From Pseudomonadota bacterium (GTDB lineage Bacteria > Pseudomonadota > Gammaproteobacteria > Steroidobacterales > Steroidobacteraceae): a DNA stretch of 48,821 nucleotides. A model generated the notes under the pieces. That model had not been told where the DNA came from. It searched no databases and worked only from the letters and a program-made list of their open reading frames with translations. The position numbers and the translations under genes were made by a program. The stretch spans positions 1 through 48,821 of the forward strand of contig JAKAYU010000004.1 of assembly GCA_021809525.1 (NCBI GenBank), given 5' to 3'. Below are positions 1-8,255 of the stretch, piece by piece (position 1 is the first letter of the stretch; each line of letters starts with the position of its first letter).

Positions 1-1
1 C

Positions 2-274
2 AGCAAGCTCCAGGCGATCGAGGAGGCCGCGGAGGTGCGGCTGCGGCCGATCCTGATGACCACTGCAGCCATGGTCATGGGCGTGCTGCCGCTCGTGTTC
101 GCCACCGGCGCTGGAGCGGCCGGGCGGCGCGCCATGGGCATTGTGATCGCCACGGGGCTGTCGATCGGGACGCTGTTCACGCTGTTCATCGTGCCGGCGG
201 TGTATCTGCTGCTCGCGGCCGATCATCAGCACGAGCGCGCGCGGGCGGCCGCGCTGCAGGCGGCTGCCGAGTAG
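2..274 (+). CDS. RND efflux transporter, C-terminal end (partial)
   Basis: The frame is open from the left edge of the window and ends at a stop at 272-274, so only the last 90 residues are seen. They match the end of the inner-membrane pump of RND multidrug exporters (AcrB/MexF/HAE1 family). The conserved stretch around RLRPILMTT leads into the last two membrane helices (VMGVLPLVFATGAG and GIVIATGLSIGTLFTLFIVP), followed by a short charged cytoplasmic tail. Such pumps use the proton gradient and work with a periplasmic adaptor and an outer-membrane channel, which should lie to the left of this window. The substrate cannot be told from this piece. Confidence 0.9.
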   Translation, partial: SKLQAIEEAAEVRLRPILMTTAAMVMGVLPLVFATGAGAAGRRAMGIVIATGLSIGTLFTLFIVPAVYLLLAADHQHERARAAALQAAAE

Positions 275-306
275 GGGCGCCGCGCTCGGCCCGGGCCGCG
301 CGGAAT

Positions 307-320
307 TTGATCCGCATCAA
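307..320 (+). promoter_or_regulatory. FNR box upstream of ubiD
   Basis: TTGATCCGCATCAA is a perfect TTGAT-N4-ATCAA site. Its centre lies 42.5 bases before the ubiD start codon. It closely resembles the box between ubiT and fnr (4254) and the box at 7058. The natural reading is activation of ubiD-ubiU-ubiV by the FNR protein encoded at 4322 when oxygen is absent. Confidence 0.85.
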
Positions 321-330
321 GGCCCCGCGC

Positions 331-349
331 GCACGCTGCGCTAGCGTGC
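331..349 (+). repeat. Hairpin between FNR box and ubiD start
   Basis: GCACGCT and AGCGTGC form a perfect 7-bp inverted repeat around a 5-base loop (GCGCT), ending 6 bases before the ubiD ATG. It overlaps the expected -10 region. It may be an operator or simply a GC-rich palindrome; the sequence alone does not decide. Confidence 0.4.
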
Positions 350-355
350 GCGCGG

Positions 356-1828
356 ATGGCATTTCACGATCTGCGCACATTTCTCGCGCACCTGGAAGAG
401 CGCGGCGATCTGCGCCGCGTCCCCATTGCGGTCAACCCGGAGCTCGAAAGCACCTCGTTCTGCCTGCGCGCCCTGAAGCGGCAGGGTCCGGCGCTGCTGT
501 TCGAGCGGCCGACCGGCGCGCAGCACGCGCTGCTCGGCAACCTGTTCGGGCACGCGCGGCGCATCGAGGCGGCCCTCGGGCGCGAACGCACCGGCGCGCT
601 GCGCGAGCTCGGTGAGCTGCTGGCTGCGCTGAAGGAGCCGCACTGGCCTGGCAACGTGCGCGAAGCGCTCGCCAGCTGGCCGCAGTTCGCGCAGCTGGCG
701 CACGTGGCGCCCCGCCGCGTTGCGCGCGCGCCGTTCCAGGAAAACACCCTCGGGGGCGGACAGATCGACCTTGCGCGCCTGCCGATCCAGCGCTGCTGGC
801 CGGAGGATGCCGCGCGGCTGATCACGCTCGGCCTGGTGGTCACACGCGGCACGCGCAAGGCGCGCCAGAACGTCGCGGTCTACCGCCAGCAGGTGATCGG
901 GCGCGACCGCGTGATCATGCGCTGGCTGGCGCACCGGGGTGGAGCGGGCGATTTCGCCGACTGGCAGGCGGACCGGCCCGGCGAGCCCTTTCCAGTGCTC
1001 ATCGCGATCGGCACCGATCCGGCAACGCTGCTCGCGGCGGCGGCGCCCATTCCCGATACGCTCTCGGAGTACGAGTTCGCGGGGCTGCTGCGCGGGGAGC
1101 GCAGCAGCGTCGTGCGCTGCGAGCTCACCGGACTCGATGCGCCGGCGGGTGCGGAGATCGTGCTCGAGGGGTTCATCCAGCCGGGCGATACTGCGCTCGA
1201 GGGTCCGTTCGGCGATCACACCGGCTATTACAACTCCCAGGCCACCTTCCCGGTGCTTACCCTGGAGCGGATGCATCTGCGCGACGGGGCGATCTATCAG
1301 GGCAGTTACATGGGCCGCTCGCCGCACGACGAGCCCTCGGTGATGGCGGTGGCGCTGAACGAGGTGTTCGTGCCGATCCTGCGGCGCGTGTTTCCCGAGG
1401 TCGTGGACTTCTACCTGCCCCCCGAGGCGTGTTCCTACCGGGTCGCGGTCGTCAGCATCCGCAAGCAGTACCCCGGCCATGCGCGGCGCATCATGATGGC
1501 CATCTGGTCGTATCTGCGCCAGTTCACCTACACCAAGTTCGTGATCGTCACCGACGAGGATATCGATGTGCGCAACTGGCAGGAGGTCATCTGGGCGGTT
1601 GCAACGCGCGTCGATCCGGCGCGCGACTCGATGCTCATCGAGAACACGCCGATCGACTATCTGGACTTCGCCAGCCCCGTGAGCGGCATCGGCTCGAAGC
1701 TCGGCCTCGATGCCACCGGCAAGTGGCCGGGGGAGCGCACGCGCGAGTGGGGCCGGTCCATCCGGCTCGACGCGGCGGTGGAGCAGCGCGTCGATGCGCT
1801 GTGGCGGGAGTGCATGAATCATGGCTGA
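356..1828 (+). CDS. ubiD: UbiD, 3-polyprenyl-4-hydroxybenzoate decarboxylase
   Basis: This 490-residue protein decarboxylates 3-polyprenyl-4-hydroxybenzoate in ubiquinone synthesis, using the prenylated flavin made by UbiX (not seen here). The length fits the E. coli enzyme (about 497). The N-terminus ([19 protein letters not shown]) is that of the family and supports the ATG at 356. The central stretch [11 protein letters not shown] and the later [18 protein letters not shown] are typical UbiD motifs. No Shine-Dalgarno sequence precedes the ATG. The gene overlaps ubiU by 8 bases, and an FNR box lies just upstream, so it seems grouped with the oxygen-independent ubiquinone genes ubiU, ubiV and ubiT. 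Confidence 0.95.
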   Translation: MAFHDLRTFLAHLEERGDLRRVPIAVNPELESTSFCLRALKRQGPALLFERPTGAQHALLGNLFGHARRIEAALGRERTGALRELGELLAALKEPHWPGNVREALASWPQFAQLAHVAPRRVARAPFQENTLGGGQIDLARLPIQRCWPEDAARLITLGLVVTRGTRKARQNVAVYRQQVIGRDRVIMRWLAHRGGAGDFADWQADRPGEPFPVLIAIGTDPATLLAAAAPIPDTLSEYEFAGLLRGERSSVVRCELTGLDAPAGAEIVLEGFIQPGDTALEGPFGDHTGYYNSQATFPVLTLERMHLRDGAIYQGSYMGRSPHDEPSVMAVALNEVFVPILRRVFPEVVDFYLPPEACSYRVAVVSIRKQYPGHARRIMMAIWSYLRQFTYTKFVIVTDEDIDVRNWQEVIWAVATRVDPARDSMLIENTPIDYLDFASPVSGIGSKLGLDATGKWPGERTREWGRSIRLDAAVEQRVDALWRECMNHG

Positions 1829-2834
1829 GCGCGGCGCCATCGAGCTGGTCTGTCCGGCCGGCAGCCTGCCGGCGCTGCATGCGGCGGTCGACAATGGCGC
1901 CGACGCGGTATACCTCGGCTTTCGCGACGGTCTGAATGCGCGCAATTTCCCCGGCCTGAACTTCTCCGCCGACGATGCGCGCGCGGGCATCGAGTACGCG
2001 CACCGGCGCGGCGCGCGAGTGTTCATTGCATTGAACGTCTATCCGCGCCCGAGCCGCTGGGCGGCGGCCACTGCCGCGGTCGATGCGGCCGCTGACGTCG
2101 GCGCCGACGCTCTGATCCTCGCCGACGCGGGGCTGCTTGGCTATGCCGCCGAACGTCATCCCGAGGTCGCCCTGCACCTGTCAGTGCAGGGTTCGGCGAG
2201 CAATTGGCGCGCTCTGCAGTTCTACCGCGAGCGCTTCGGGATCCGCCGCGCGGTGCTGCCGCGCGTGCTCTCGGTGACGCAGGTGCAGCGCGTGATCGAG
2301 CGCAGTGGAGTGCAGATCGAAGTGTTCGGCTTCGGGAGCCTGTGCATCATGGTCGAGGGACGCTGCGCGCTCTCCGCGCACGTGACGGGCGAGTCGCCCA
2401 ACACCCACGGGGTGTGCTCCCCGGCGCATGCCGTGCGCTGGCAGGAGCGACCGAGCGGCCGGCAGGCCCGCCTGAACGGCGTGCTCATCGACGAGTTCGC
2501 ACCTGGGGAGGCGGCCGGGTATCCGACGCTGTGCAAGGGGCGCTTCGAGGCGCTCGGCTCGGTCATGCACGCGCTGGAGGAGCCGACCAGTCTCAACGTG
2601 CTGGACATTCTGCCGCAGCTGCTCGCCGCCGGCGTCAGCGCCATCAAGGTGGAAGGGCGTCAGCGCAGCCCGGCATACGTGGCGCAGGTGACCCGTGCGC
2701 TGCGGGCCGCGCTCGATGAGTGTCTGCGCGACCCGGCGGGCTATCGCCCGCCGGCAGCGCATGCGGCCGCGCTCGAGCGGCTCACCGAGGGACGTTCCCA
2801 CACACTCGGGGCCTACAGCAGGCCTTGGCAATAG
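1821..2834 (+). CDS. ubiU: UbiU, O2-independent ubiquinone hydroxylation protein (peptidase U32 family)
   Basis: UbiU and UbiV form an iron-sulphur heterodimer that hydroxylates the ubiquinone ring without oxygen. At 337 residues this protein has the usual length. Its cysteines at 175, 182, 199 and 238 keep the exact spacing of the four [4Fe-4S] ligands of E. coli UbiU (169, 176, 193, 232). The start [23 protein letters not shown] is typical of the U32 family. The ATG at 1821 overlaps the end of ubiD by 8 bases, and ubiV follows after 13 bases, which points to one transcript. The family name comes from a peptidase, but peptidase activity is not expected here. Confidence 0.95.
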   Translation: MAERGAIELVCPAGSLPALHAAVDNGADAVYLGFRDGLNARNFPGLNFSADDARAGIEYAHRRGARVFIALNVYPRPSRWAAATAAVDAAADVGADALILADAGLLGYAAERHPEVALHLSVQGSASNWRALQFYRERFGIRRAVLPRVLSVTQVQRVIERSGVQIEVFGFGSLCIMVEGRCALSAHVTGESPNTHGVCSPAHAVRWQERPSGRQARLNGVLIDEFAPGEAAGYPTLCKGRFEALGSVMHALEEPTSLNVLDILPQLLAAGVSAIKVEGRQRSPAYVAQVTRALRAALDECLRDPAGYRPPAAHAAALERLTEGRSHTLGAYSRPWQ

Positions 2835-2847
2835 GAGGCGTTGAGCG

Positions 2848-3711
2848 ATGAAGCTGTCGGTCGGTCCGCTGCTGTACTACTGGGAGCGCCCGGAGGTGTT
2901 CGCGTTCTACCGCGCGCTCGCGTCGGCGCCAGTCGAGAGCGTCTACCTCGGCGAGGTGGTCTGCTCCAAGCGCAGGGCGCTGAAGCAGGCCGACTGGGCG
3001 GCGATCGCGAGCGAGCTCGCGGCGGCCGGCAAGGAAGTCATCTTTTCCACCCTGGCGCTGATGGAAGCCGAGTCGGAGCTCGCGGCGCTCGGCAGGATCG
3101 TCGCCGGCAACGTGACCATCGAGGCCAACGACATGGCGGCGGTGCAGCTCGCGGGCGGCCGGCCGTTCGTCGCAGGTCCTCACCTGAACGTCTACAACGG
3201 ACAGACCCTGCGGTTGCTCGGAGCGCTCGGCGCGCGGCGCTGGGTGGCGCCGCTCGAGCTCGACACGGCTGCGCTCGCCGAACTGCTCGCCGAGCGGCCC
3301 GACGGCATGGAGTGCGAGGTGTTCGCCTACGGGCGCATGCCGCTCGCCTTCTCCGCCCGCTGCTTCAGTGCGCGCGTGCGGCGCCGCAACAAGGACGACT
3401 GCAGCTTCGTGTGCGGCGAGGATCGTGACGGGCTCACTGTCTATACGCGCGAGCACGAGCCGCTGTTCGCGTTGAACGGGGTGCAGGCGCAGTCGGCCCA
3501 GGTGCGCAACCTCATCGATTGCGTCGCCGAGCTCGATGCGGTCGGGGTGCAGGTGTTGCGGATCTCGCCGCACTCGCACGCCGCGGTGCCCTTCGCAGAG
3601 GTGATCGCGGCGTTCGCGCAGGCGGTGCGCGGGCAGCGCACGGCGCAGTGCCCGGCGAGCGCGCTGCCGGGCGGCTACTGCAGCGGCCCGATGCTCGAGG
3701 CGCGCCGCTGA
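2848..3711 (+). CDS. ubiV: UbiV, partner of UbiU in anaerobic ubiquinone synthesis
   Basis: This 287-residue U32-family protein carries cysteines at 39, 172, 185 and 189. That is the pattern of the [4Fe-4S] ligands in E. coli UbiV (39, 180, 193, 197), with the last three keeping the same 13- and 4-residue spacing. An AGGAGG-type ribosome site precedes the ATG at 2848. It lies 13 bases after ubiU and ends 4 bases from the convergent ubiT gene. With UbiU it is expected to catalyse O2-independent ring hydroxylation, which lets the cell make ubiquinone without oxygen. Confidence 0.95.
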   Translation: MKLSVGPLLYYWERPEVFAFYRALASAPVESVYLGEVVCSKRRALKQADWAAIASELAAAGKEVIFSTLALMEAESELAALGRIVAGNVTIEANDMAAVQLAGGRPFVAGPHLNVYNGQTLRLLGALGARRWVAPLELDTAALAELLAERPDGMECEVFAYGRMPLAFSARCFSARVRRRNKDDCSFVCGEDRDGLTVYTREHEPLFALNGVQAQSAQVRNLIDCVAELDAVGVQVLRISPHSHAAVPFAEVIAAFAQAVRGQRTAQCPASALPGGYCSGPMLEARR

Positions 3712-3715
3712 GTGC

Positions 3716-4228
3716 CTAGCGCGGCGGGCGGTGGCGCTCGAACGGGCCGCTCGGCGGGCGGGGCAGCGGCCGCAGCGCTGCGCGCAGCAGCGGCATCAGC
3801 CCATCCGGCACGAGCGCGGCGAAGTGCCGCCGCCAGTCCCACTCGAACGCATCCAGCGCATTCTTGATTGCCAAGCCCGTTTCGGTCTCGCCCTCCAGGC
3901 TCAAGCGGCGCTGGAAAAACAGCGTGTCGGGGTCTTCGGCGCGGGTGGCGAGCCGCGCAAAATCCACGCCTCGCCCGCGCAGCGTCACGTGCGGTTCGGC
4001 GCGCGCCGGCGCCACCTTCAGCGCGCCGTGGCTGACGCACAGGTTCAGCTGCAGCGGGGCATCGGTGAGACGGATGCGCACCCGCTTGCCCTCGAGCGCC
4101 TCGAGCGCCGCGCCGATGTTCTGGCCGCGCGCCCAGTGATTGAACGCGTGCACAAATAGCCGGCTGATCGGGTCGAGGTCGGCCAGCGGCGGCGGGCGGG
4201 GGGGCAGGAGCGAGATCATGCCACCCAT
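3716..4228 (-). CDS. ubiT: UbiT, SCP2-domain lipid-binding factor for anaerobic ubiquinone synthesis
   Basis: The 170-residue product has an SCP2-like sterol-carrier domain: a segment around RVRIRLTDAPLQLNLCV, then VTLRGRGVDFARL and LSLEGETETGLAIKNALDAF. UbiT is the accessory factor that works with UbiU/UbiV, probably by presenting the hydrophobic quinone precursor. The frame stays open far upstream, but family-like sequence begins only at MGGMISLL, so I place the start at 4228. A second ATG at 4219 is equally possible, and neither has a clear ribosome site. The gene converges on ubiV and is divergent from fnr, sharing the FNR box at 4254. Confidence 0.88.
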   Translation of the reverse strand: MGGMISLLPPRPPPLADLDPISRLFVHAFNHWARGQNIGAALEALEGKRVRIRLTDAPLQLNLCVSHGALKVAPARAEPHVTLRGRGVDFARLATRAEDPDTLFFQRRLSLEGETETGLAIKNALDAFEWDWRRHFAALVPDGLMPLLRAALRPLPRPPSGPFERHRPPR

Positions 4229-4253
4229 GGTAGCGGCCGCGACTGCGCAAAAT

Positions 4254-4267
4254 TTGATCCGCGTCAA
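4254..4267 (+). promoter_or_regulatory. FNR box between ubiT and fnr
   Basis: TTGATCCGCGTCAA matches TTGAT-N4-ATCAA with one mismatch in the right half. It lies in the 93-base gap between the divergent ubiT and fnr genes, so it can serve both, making fnr likely autoregulated. A TATATA at 4305-4310 could be the -10 element for fnr; the box centre is 61.5 bases before the fnr start codon. Confidence 0.8.
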
Positions 4268-4321
4268 GTGCCGATAATGCGCATCGGCTACGCGGTGCGC
4301 GGCGATATATAGTTCTGCCTC

Positions 4322-5059
4322 GTGAGCACTAGGCGTCAACAGATCGGGTCCGCCCCGCCAGTATGCGTATCCTGCCGGGATTGCGCGCTGAAGCCCATTT
4401 GTCTGCCGGCTCACCTGCCGGGCGAGGAGGCCCGCGTGCTCGAGGCGGCGGTCGAGCGCGGCCGTCAGGTGCTCCCCGGGGTCACGCTGGTGCGCGCCGG
4501 GGAGCCGATGGCCGCCCTGCTCGTCGTGCGCAGCGGCTCTGCCAAGCGCTACAGCGTCACGCTCGAGGGCGCCGAGCAGATTCACGGGTTCGTTCTGCCG
4601 GGCGAGGCGGTGGGGCTCGAAGGCTTTGCAAGCGGTCGCTACACGTGCGAGGTCAGCGCGCTCGAGCCACTGAGCTACTGCCGTGTTCCGATGCGCAAGC
4701 TCGAGCAGCTGCTCGAGCGTCTGCCAGGGCTGCGGCGCGAGATGCTGCGCCAGCTCGGCCAGGCGCTCGATGAGGCCCAGCGGCTGCGCGGGGAGCTCAC
4801 TCAGAGCGATGCCCGCGGCCGCGTCGCGCATTTCCTCGCCGATCTGTCCGAGCGGCTGGCACGGCGCGGATTGTCGCCGACCGAGTTCCGCCTGAGCATG
4901 AGCCGTGCCGACATCGCCCGCCACCTCGGTCTGACGCTCGAGACCGTCAGCCGCGCGCTCAGCACCTTCAAGCGGGAGGGCTGGCTGCGGGTGCGCGCCC
5001 GGGACATCAGCGTGCTGCGGCCCGAGGCGCTCGCCGCACTCGGCGGAGGGTGCGCCTGA
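4322..5059 (+). CDS. fnr: FNR-type oxygen-sensing transcription regulator
   Basis: This 245-residue Crp/Fnr regulator shows the oxygen-sensor signature. Cysteines 18, 21 and 27 (CRDCALKPICLP) keep the C-X2-C-X5-C spacing of E. coli FNR, and Cys120 (LSYCRVP) sits where E. coli has Cys122. A cyclic-nucleotide-like beta-roll spans roughly residues 45-140, followed by a dimer helix. The C-terminal helix-turn-helix MSRADIARHLGLTLETVSRAL carries the E..SR pattern that reads TTGAT half sites, which agrees with the three boxes nearby. The start is a GTG at 4322, chosen because it places the cysteines correctly; no ribosome site is evident. The gene is divergent from ubiT. Confidence 0.93.
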   Translation: MSTRRQQIGSAPPVCVSCRDCALKPICLPAHLPGEEARVLEAAVERGRQVLPGVTLVRAGEPMAALLVVRSGSAKRYSVTLEGAEQIHGFVLPGEAVGLEGFASGRYTCEVSALEPLSYCRVPMRKLEQLLERLPGLRREMLRQLGQALDEAQRLRGELTQSDARGRVAHFLADLSERLARRGLSPTEFRLSMSRADIARHLGLTLETVSRALSTFKREGWLRVRARDISVLRPEALAALGGGCA

Positions 5060-5070
5060 GGGAGAGCGCC

Positions 5071-6948
5071 TCAGGCGCCGGGCGCGGAGGCCCGCAGGCG
5101 CAGCTGGAACGGCCAGGCTTGCGCGAGGATCGAGGCATGCAGCGATCCGGTCTCGATCGAGACCCGGTCGGCGAAGCGCCGCAGCCGGCGCAGCAGCCGC
5201 CGCATGCGCAGCAGATCCGCGCCGCTGAGATGCTCGATGCGCAGCGTGAGCTGTGCCGGAGTGTCGCGCAGCAGGGCGCCGAGGTCCGCAGCGATGCGCC
5301 GCAGGGCGCGGCCGGGCATGGCCTGCAGCCACAGATCGAGCATCAGCGCATCCTCCCGTGTCTCCCCGGGACTCACCGACACCTGACCGGCGCGCGAGCG
5401 GCGCAGCGTGCGCGCCAGGCGCGCCAGGCGCTCGCGGCCGGAGCGCGAGCTGTGCGGTAAGGGGGTGCCGAAGTGCCGGCCGGCGTAATCCTGCATGGAC
5501 AGTCCGACGATCCAGTCGCCGACCACGAAGGGAATCTGCCAGGGCTTGCGCCACGGGATGGTGCGCAGGAAGTGCCAGTGCCGGCGCGGACCGCCGGGCA
5601 GTATGCCGCGCCAGATCAGGCGCAGCAGGATGGCAAATCCCGTGGCCGCGCCATACTCCATGCCGCCCGCAGGCCGGCCGAGCGAGCGGCACTTGCTGCG
5701 GATGCGCCGCGCGATCGCCCGGTCGGCGAGCAGCCGGTGGTGCAGGTCGCGGTAGCCGTCGATGAGCTCATCGCGGCTCATGTTGAGCGGCTCGACGTTG
5801 GTGTCGAGCTTGGTGTTGTCGCCGCCGCTGTCGATCTGGCGCAGGCGGCCCGCGGCGTGCAGTCGTTCATAGAGCGGCGTGCGTGGCATGGCATGCAGCA
5901 GACCGATCATGGCCGTCTGGATCCCGGAGCGAGCGATGAACTCGTACTGGCGCTCGAAGGTGGCGACCGTGTCGTTGTCGAAGCCGACGATGAAGCCCGC
6001 GAGCACCTCGATGCCGTGGCCATGGATGCGTTGCACGGAGTTGAGCGGATCGGCGCGCATGTTCTGCACCTTGCGCATCTCGCGCAGGCTCGCCTCGTCA
6101 GGCGATTCGATGCCGATGAACGTCCAGCGGAATCCCGCCGCGCGCATCAGCTGCATCAGTTCCTCGTCCTCCGCGAGGTTCAGCGAGGTCTCGGTGCCGA
6201 AACTGAACGCGTAGTCGTGCCGGCGCTGATACTCGGCGAGAAAGCGCAGCAGCTTCTTGGCGACGGCGCGATTGCCGATCAGGTTGTCGTCGACGAAGAA
6301 CACCTTGTGCACGCCGTGGCCACGCAGCGCGTCGAGCTCGCGCTCGACCTGCTCGAGGCTTTTCTGGCGCGGCTTGCGGCCGAACATGACGATGATGTCG
6401 CAGAATTCGCACAAGTACGGGCAGCCGCGCGAGAACTGCATCGTGGCGGTGGTGTACAGGTGCAGCGGCAGCAGATCGAAGCGCGGCACCGGGGAGTCCT
6501 CCAGATCGACCACGCCGTCTTCGCGGTACAGCGGCTCTGTGGCGCCAGCCTCGAACTGCGCGCAGAAGCGCGGCCAGATGCGCTCGGCTTCCCCGCAGAT
6601 CACGGCATCGGCAAGCCCCTCGTAACGCTCCGGACACAGGGAGGCGAAGCTGCCGCCGGCGACTACGAAGTGGCCGAGCCCGCGGTAGTACTCGATGAGC
6701 TCGCGCTGGCGCGGGAACTGCACGCCCATGCCGCCGATTCCGATCAGGTCGGCCTCGGGCCGAAGCGGCAGCGGCTCGACGTTCTCATCGACGATGCGCA
6801 CCTGCCAGTGCGGCGGACACAGCGCCGCGAGGGTGGCGAGCCCGAGCGGCGGGTTGACCGCGCGCTTGCCGGCGAGCACCTCGCTCACCGCCCAGTGGAA
6901 GTTCCAGAAGCTCTCGGGAGACTTGGGATTGATCAGCAGCAGTCGCAT
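5071..6948 (-). CDS. B12-binding-domain radical SAM protein (DUF4070-like)
   Basis: The 625-residue protein begins with a Rossmann-like cobalamin-binding domain (residues about 1-150, starting LLLINPKSPESFW and including IGIGGMGVQFPRQ). A radical SAM core follows with Cys176, Cys180 and Cys183 in CPYLCEFCDI and later FGTETSLNLAEDEEL. The C-terminal third resembles the DUF4070 tail of this family. Related enzymes methylate or rearrange unactivated carbons, but the substrate here is unknown. The frame is open upstream to 7302; the start at 6948 is where family sequence begins. It converges on fnr with an 11-base gap, and an FNR box lies about 116 bases before its start, shared with the divergent PLP gene. 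Confidence 0.88.
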   Translation of the reverse strand: MRLLLINPKSPESFWNFHWAVSEVLAGKRAVNPPLGLATLAALCPPHWQVRIVDENVEPLPLRPEADLIGIGGMGVQFPRQRELIEYYRGLGHFVVAGGSFASLCPERYEGLADAVICGEAERIWPRFCAQFEAGATEPLYREDGVVDLEDSPVPRFDLLPLHLYTTATMQFSRGCPYLCEFCDIIVMFGRKPRQKSLEQVERELDALRGHGVHKVFFVDDNLIGNRAVAKKLLRFLAEYQRRHDYAFSFGTETSLNLAEDEELMQLMRAAGFRWTFIGIESPDEASLREMRKVQNMRADPLNSVQRIHGHGIEVLAGFIVGFDNDTVATFERQYEFIARSGIQTAMIGLLHAMPRTPLYERLHAAGRLRQIDSGGDNTKLDTNVEPLNMSRDELIDGYRDLHHRLLADRAIARRIRSKCRSLGRPAGGMEYGAATGFAILLRLIWRGILPGGPRRHWHFLRTIPWRKPWQIPFVVGDWIVGLSMQDYAGRHFGTPLPHSSRSGRERLARLARTLRRSRAGQVSVSPGETREDALMLDLWLQAMPGRALRRIAADLGALLRDTPAQLTLRIEHLSGADLLRMRRLLRRLRRFADRVSIETGSLHASILAQAWPFQLRLRASAPGA

Positions 6949-7057
6949 GGTGTGGTGAGCCGGTGCAGCGGATGAGGCGGGTCGGCCCGGGACGGGCCGC
7001 AACGGGGCGCGTCGCACGCGCTCAACGGCAGGGTAATCCCACTGCGGCCGGCTTTTT

Positions 7058-7071
7058 TTGACCGGCATCAA
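7058..7071 (+). promoter_or_regulatory. FNR box between radical SAM gene and PLP gene
   Basis: TTGACCGGCATCAA is TTGAT-N4-ATCAA with one mismatch in the left half. It lies in the 181-base gap between two divergent starts (6948 and 7130), 65 bases from the PLP gene. It is the third such box in 7 kb. Which of the two genes it controls, or both, cannot be told from sequence. Confidence 0.72.
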
Positions 7072-7129
7072 ATTGGGCCGGGCGGCGCAGGTTGTGCCGC
7101 GGCGGCCGGATTCTGCTAAGTTCGTTTTC

Positions 7130-8215
7130 ATGCCTAATCCCGACCGCGCCCGCCGTGCCTGGACGGACCAAGCGGTCCGCCGGATCGAAGCGGATTTCAA
7201 TCGTTCGGCCGATACGCACCTGATCCCGATCGAGCTGCCGCACCACCCGGGCATCCAGCTGTACCTGAAGGACGAGTCGAGCCACCCCACCGGCAGCCTC
7301 AAGCATCGCCTCGCCCGCTCGCTCTTCCTCTATGCGCTGTGCAGCGGCTGGATCGGCCCCGACACCCCCGTCGTGGAAGCCTCGAGCGGCTCCACGGCGG
7401 TCTCGGAGGCGTATTTCGCGCGCATGCTCGGGCTGCGCTTCATCGCGGTGGTGCCGCGGAGCACCGCGGCGGAGAAGATCGCGGCCATCGAGTTCCAGGG
7501 CGGGGAGTGCCACTTCGCCGATGAGCCCAACCAGGTCTACGCCGAGGCCGAGCGGCTCTCGCGCGAGGTGTGCGGCCACCACATGGATCAGTTCAAGTAC
7601 GCCGAGCGGGCGACCGACTGGCGCGGCAACAACAACATCGCCCAGTCCATCTTCCACCAGCTCGGCCGCGAGCGGCATCCCGTGCCGCGCTGGATCGTGT
7701 GCGGGGCCGGCACCGGCGGCACCTTGGCGACGCTCGGCCGCTTCGTGCGCTACAACCATTTCCCCACCGAGATCTGCTTGAGCGATCCGGAAGGCTCGGT
7801 CTTCCACCGGCACGTCGCCGATCGCAGCGTCACTGCGATCGGGCGTTGCGAGAGCTGCATCGAGGGCATCGGCCGCCCGCGGGTCGAGCCGTCGTTCATC
7901 CCGGATGTGATCGACCGCGCCCTCGTGGTGCGCGACGCCGACAGCATCGCCGCGGCGCGGGTGCTGAGCGAGCGGCTCGGGCGCCTGTGCGGCGGCTCGA
8001 CGGGCACGAACCTGTGGGCGTGCGCGTCTCTGATCGATGAGATGGTCGCACAGGGTCTGAGCGGCTCGGTGGTGTCGATCCTGTGCGATCAGGGCGAGCG
8101 GTACGCCTCGACCTACTTCAACGATGCCTGGGTGGCGGACAAGCGGCTCGATCTGGCGCCGGGCATGCAGGCGATGCGCGAGTTCTTCGCCGGGCGAGGG
8201 TTTCGGCCGCGTTGA
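7130..8215 (+). CDS. PLP-dependent cysteine synthase family protein
   Basis: This 361-residue fold-type II PLP enzyme resembles cysteine synthase and cystathionine beta-synthase. Lys58 in PTGSLKHR is the expected Schiff-base lysine. [19 protein letters not shown] is the substrate and phosphate loop, and [14 protein letters not shown] is the glycine-rich PLP phosphate clamp. It is longer than CysK (about 320), and GTGGT replaces the usual SGGT motif, so the substrate may not be O-acetylserine. The start at 7130 lies within a frame open to 7058; the upstream part overlaps the FNR box and does not look coding. It may be induced without oxygen. No other sulphur gene is near. Confidence 0.85.
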   Translation: MPNPDRARRAWTDQAVRRIEADFNRSADTHLIPIELPHHPGIQLYLKDESSHPTGSLKHRLARSLFLYALCSGWIGPDTPVVEASSGSTAVSEAYFARMLGLRFIAVVPRSTAAEKIAAIEFQGGECHFADEPNQVYAEAERLSREVCGHHMDQFKYAERATDWRGNNNIAQSIFHQLGRERHPVPRWIVCGAGTGGTLATLGRFVRYNHFPTEICLSDPEGSVFHRHVADRSVTAIGRCESCIEGIGRPRVEPSFIPDVIDRALVVRDADSIAAARVLSERLGRLCGGSTGTNLWACASLIDEMVAQGLSGSVVSILCDQGERYASTYFNDAWVADKRLDLAPGMQAMREFFAGRGFRPR

Positions 8216-8255
8216 GTGGCGCAGGCGCAAGGGGGGGGCGGTGCACAGGGGCGCG

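Noticed and set aside
4229-5692. N-terminal extension of UbiT by nearly 490 residues
   Set aside because: The frame is open by chance through fnr and the radical SAM gene. SCP2-family sequence starts only at the ATG at 4228/4219, and the FNR box lies just upstream of it.
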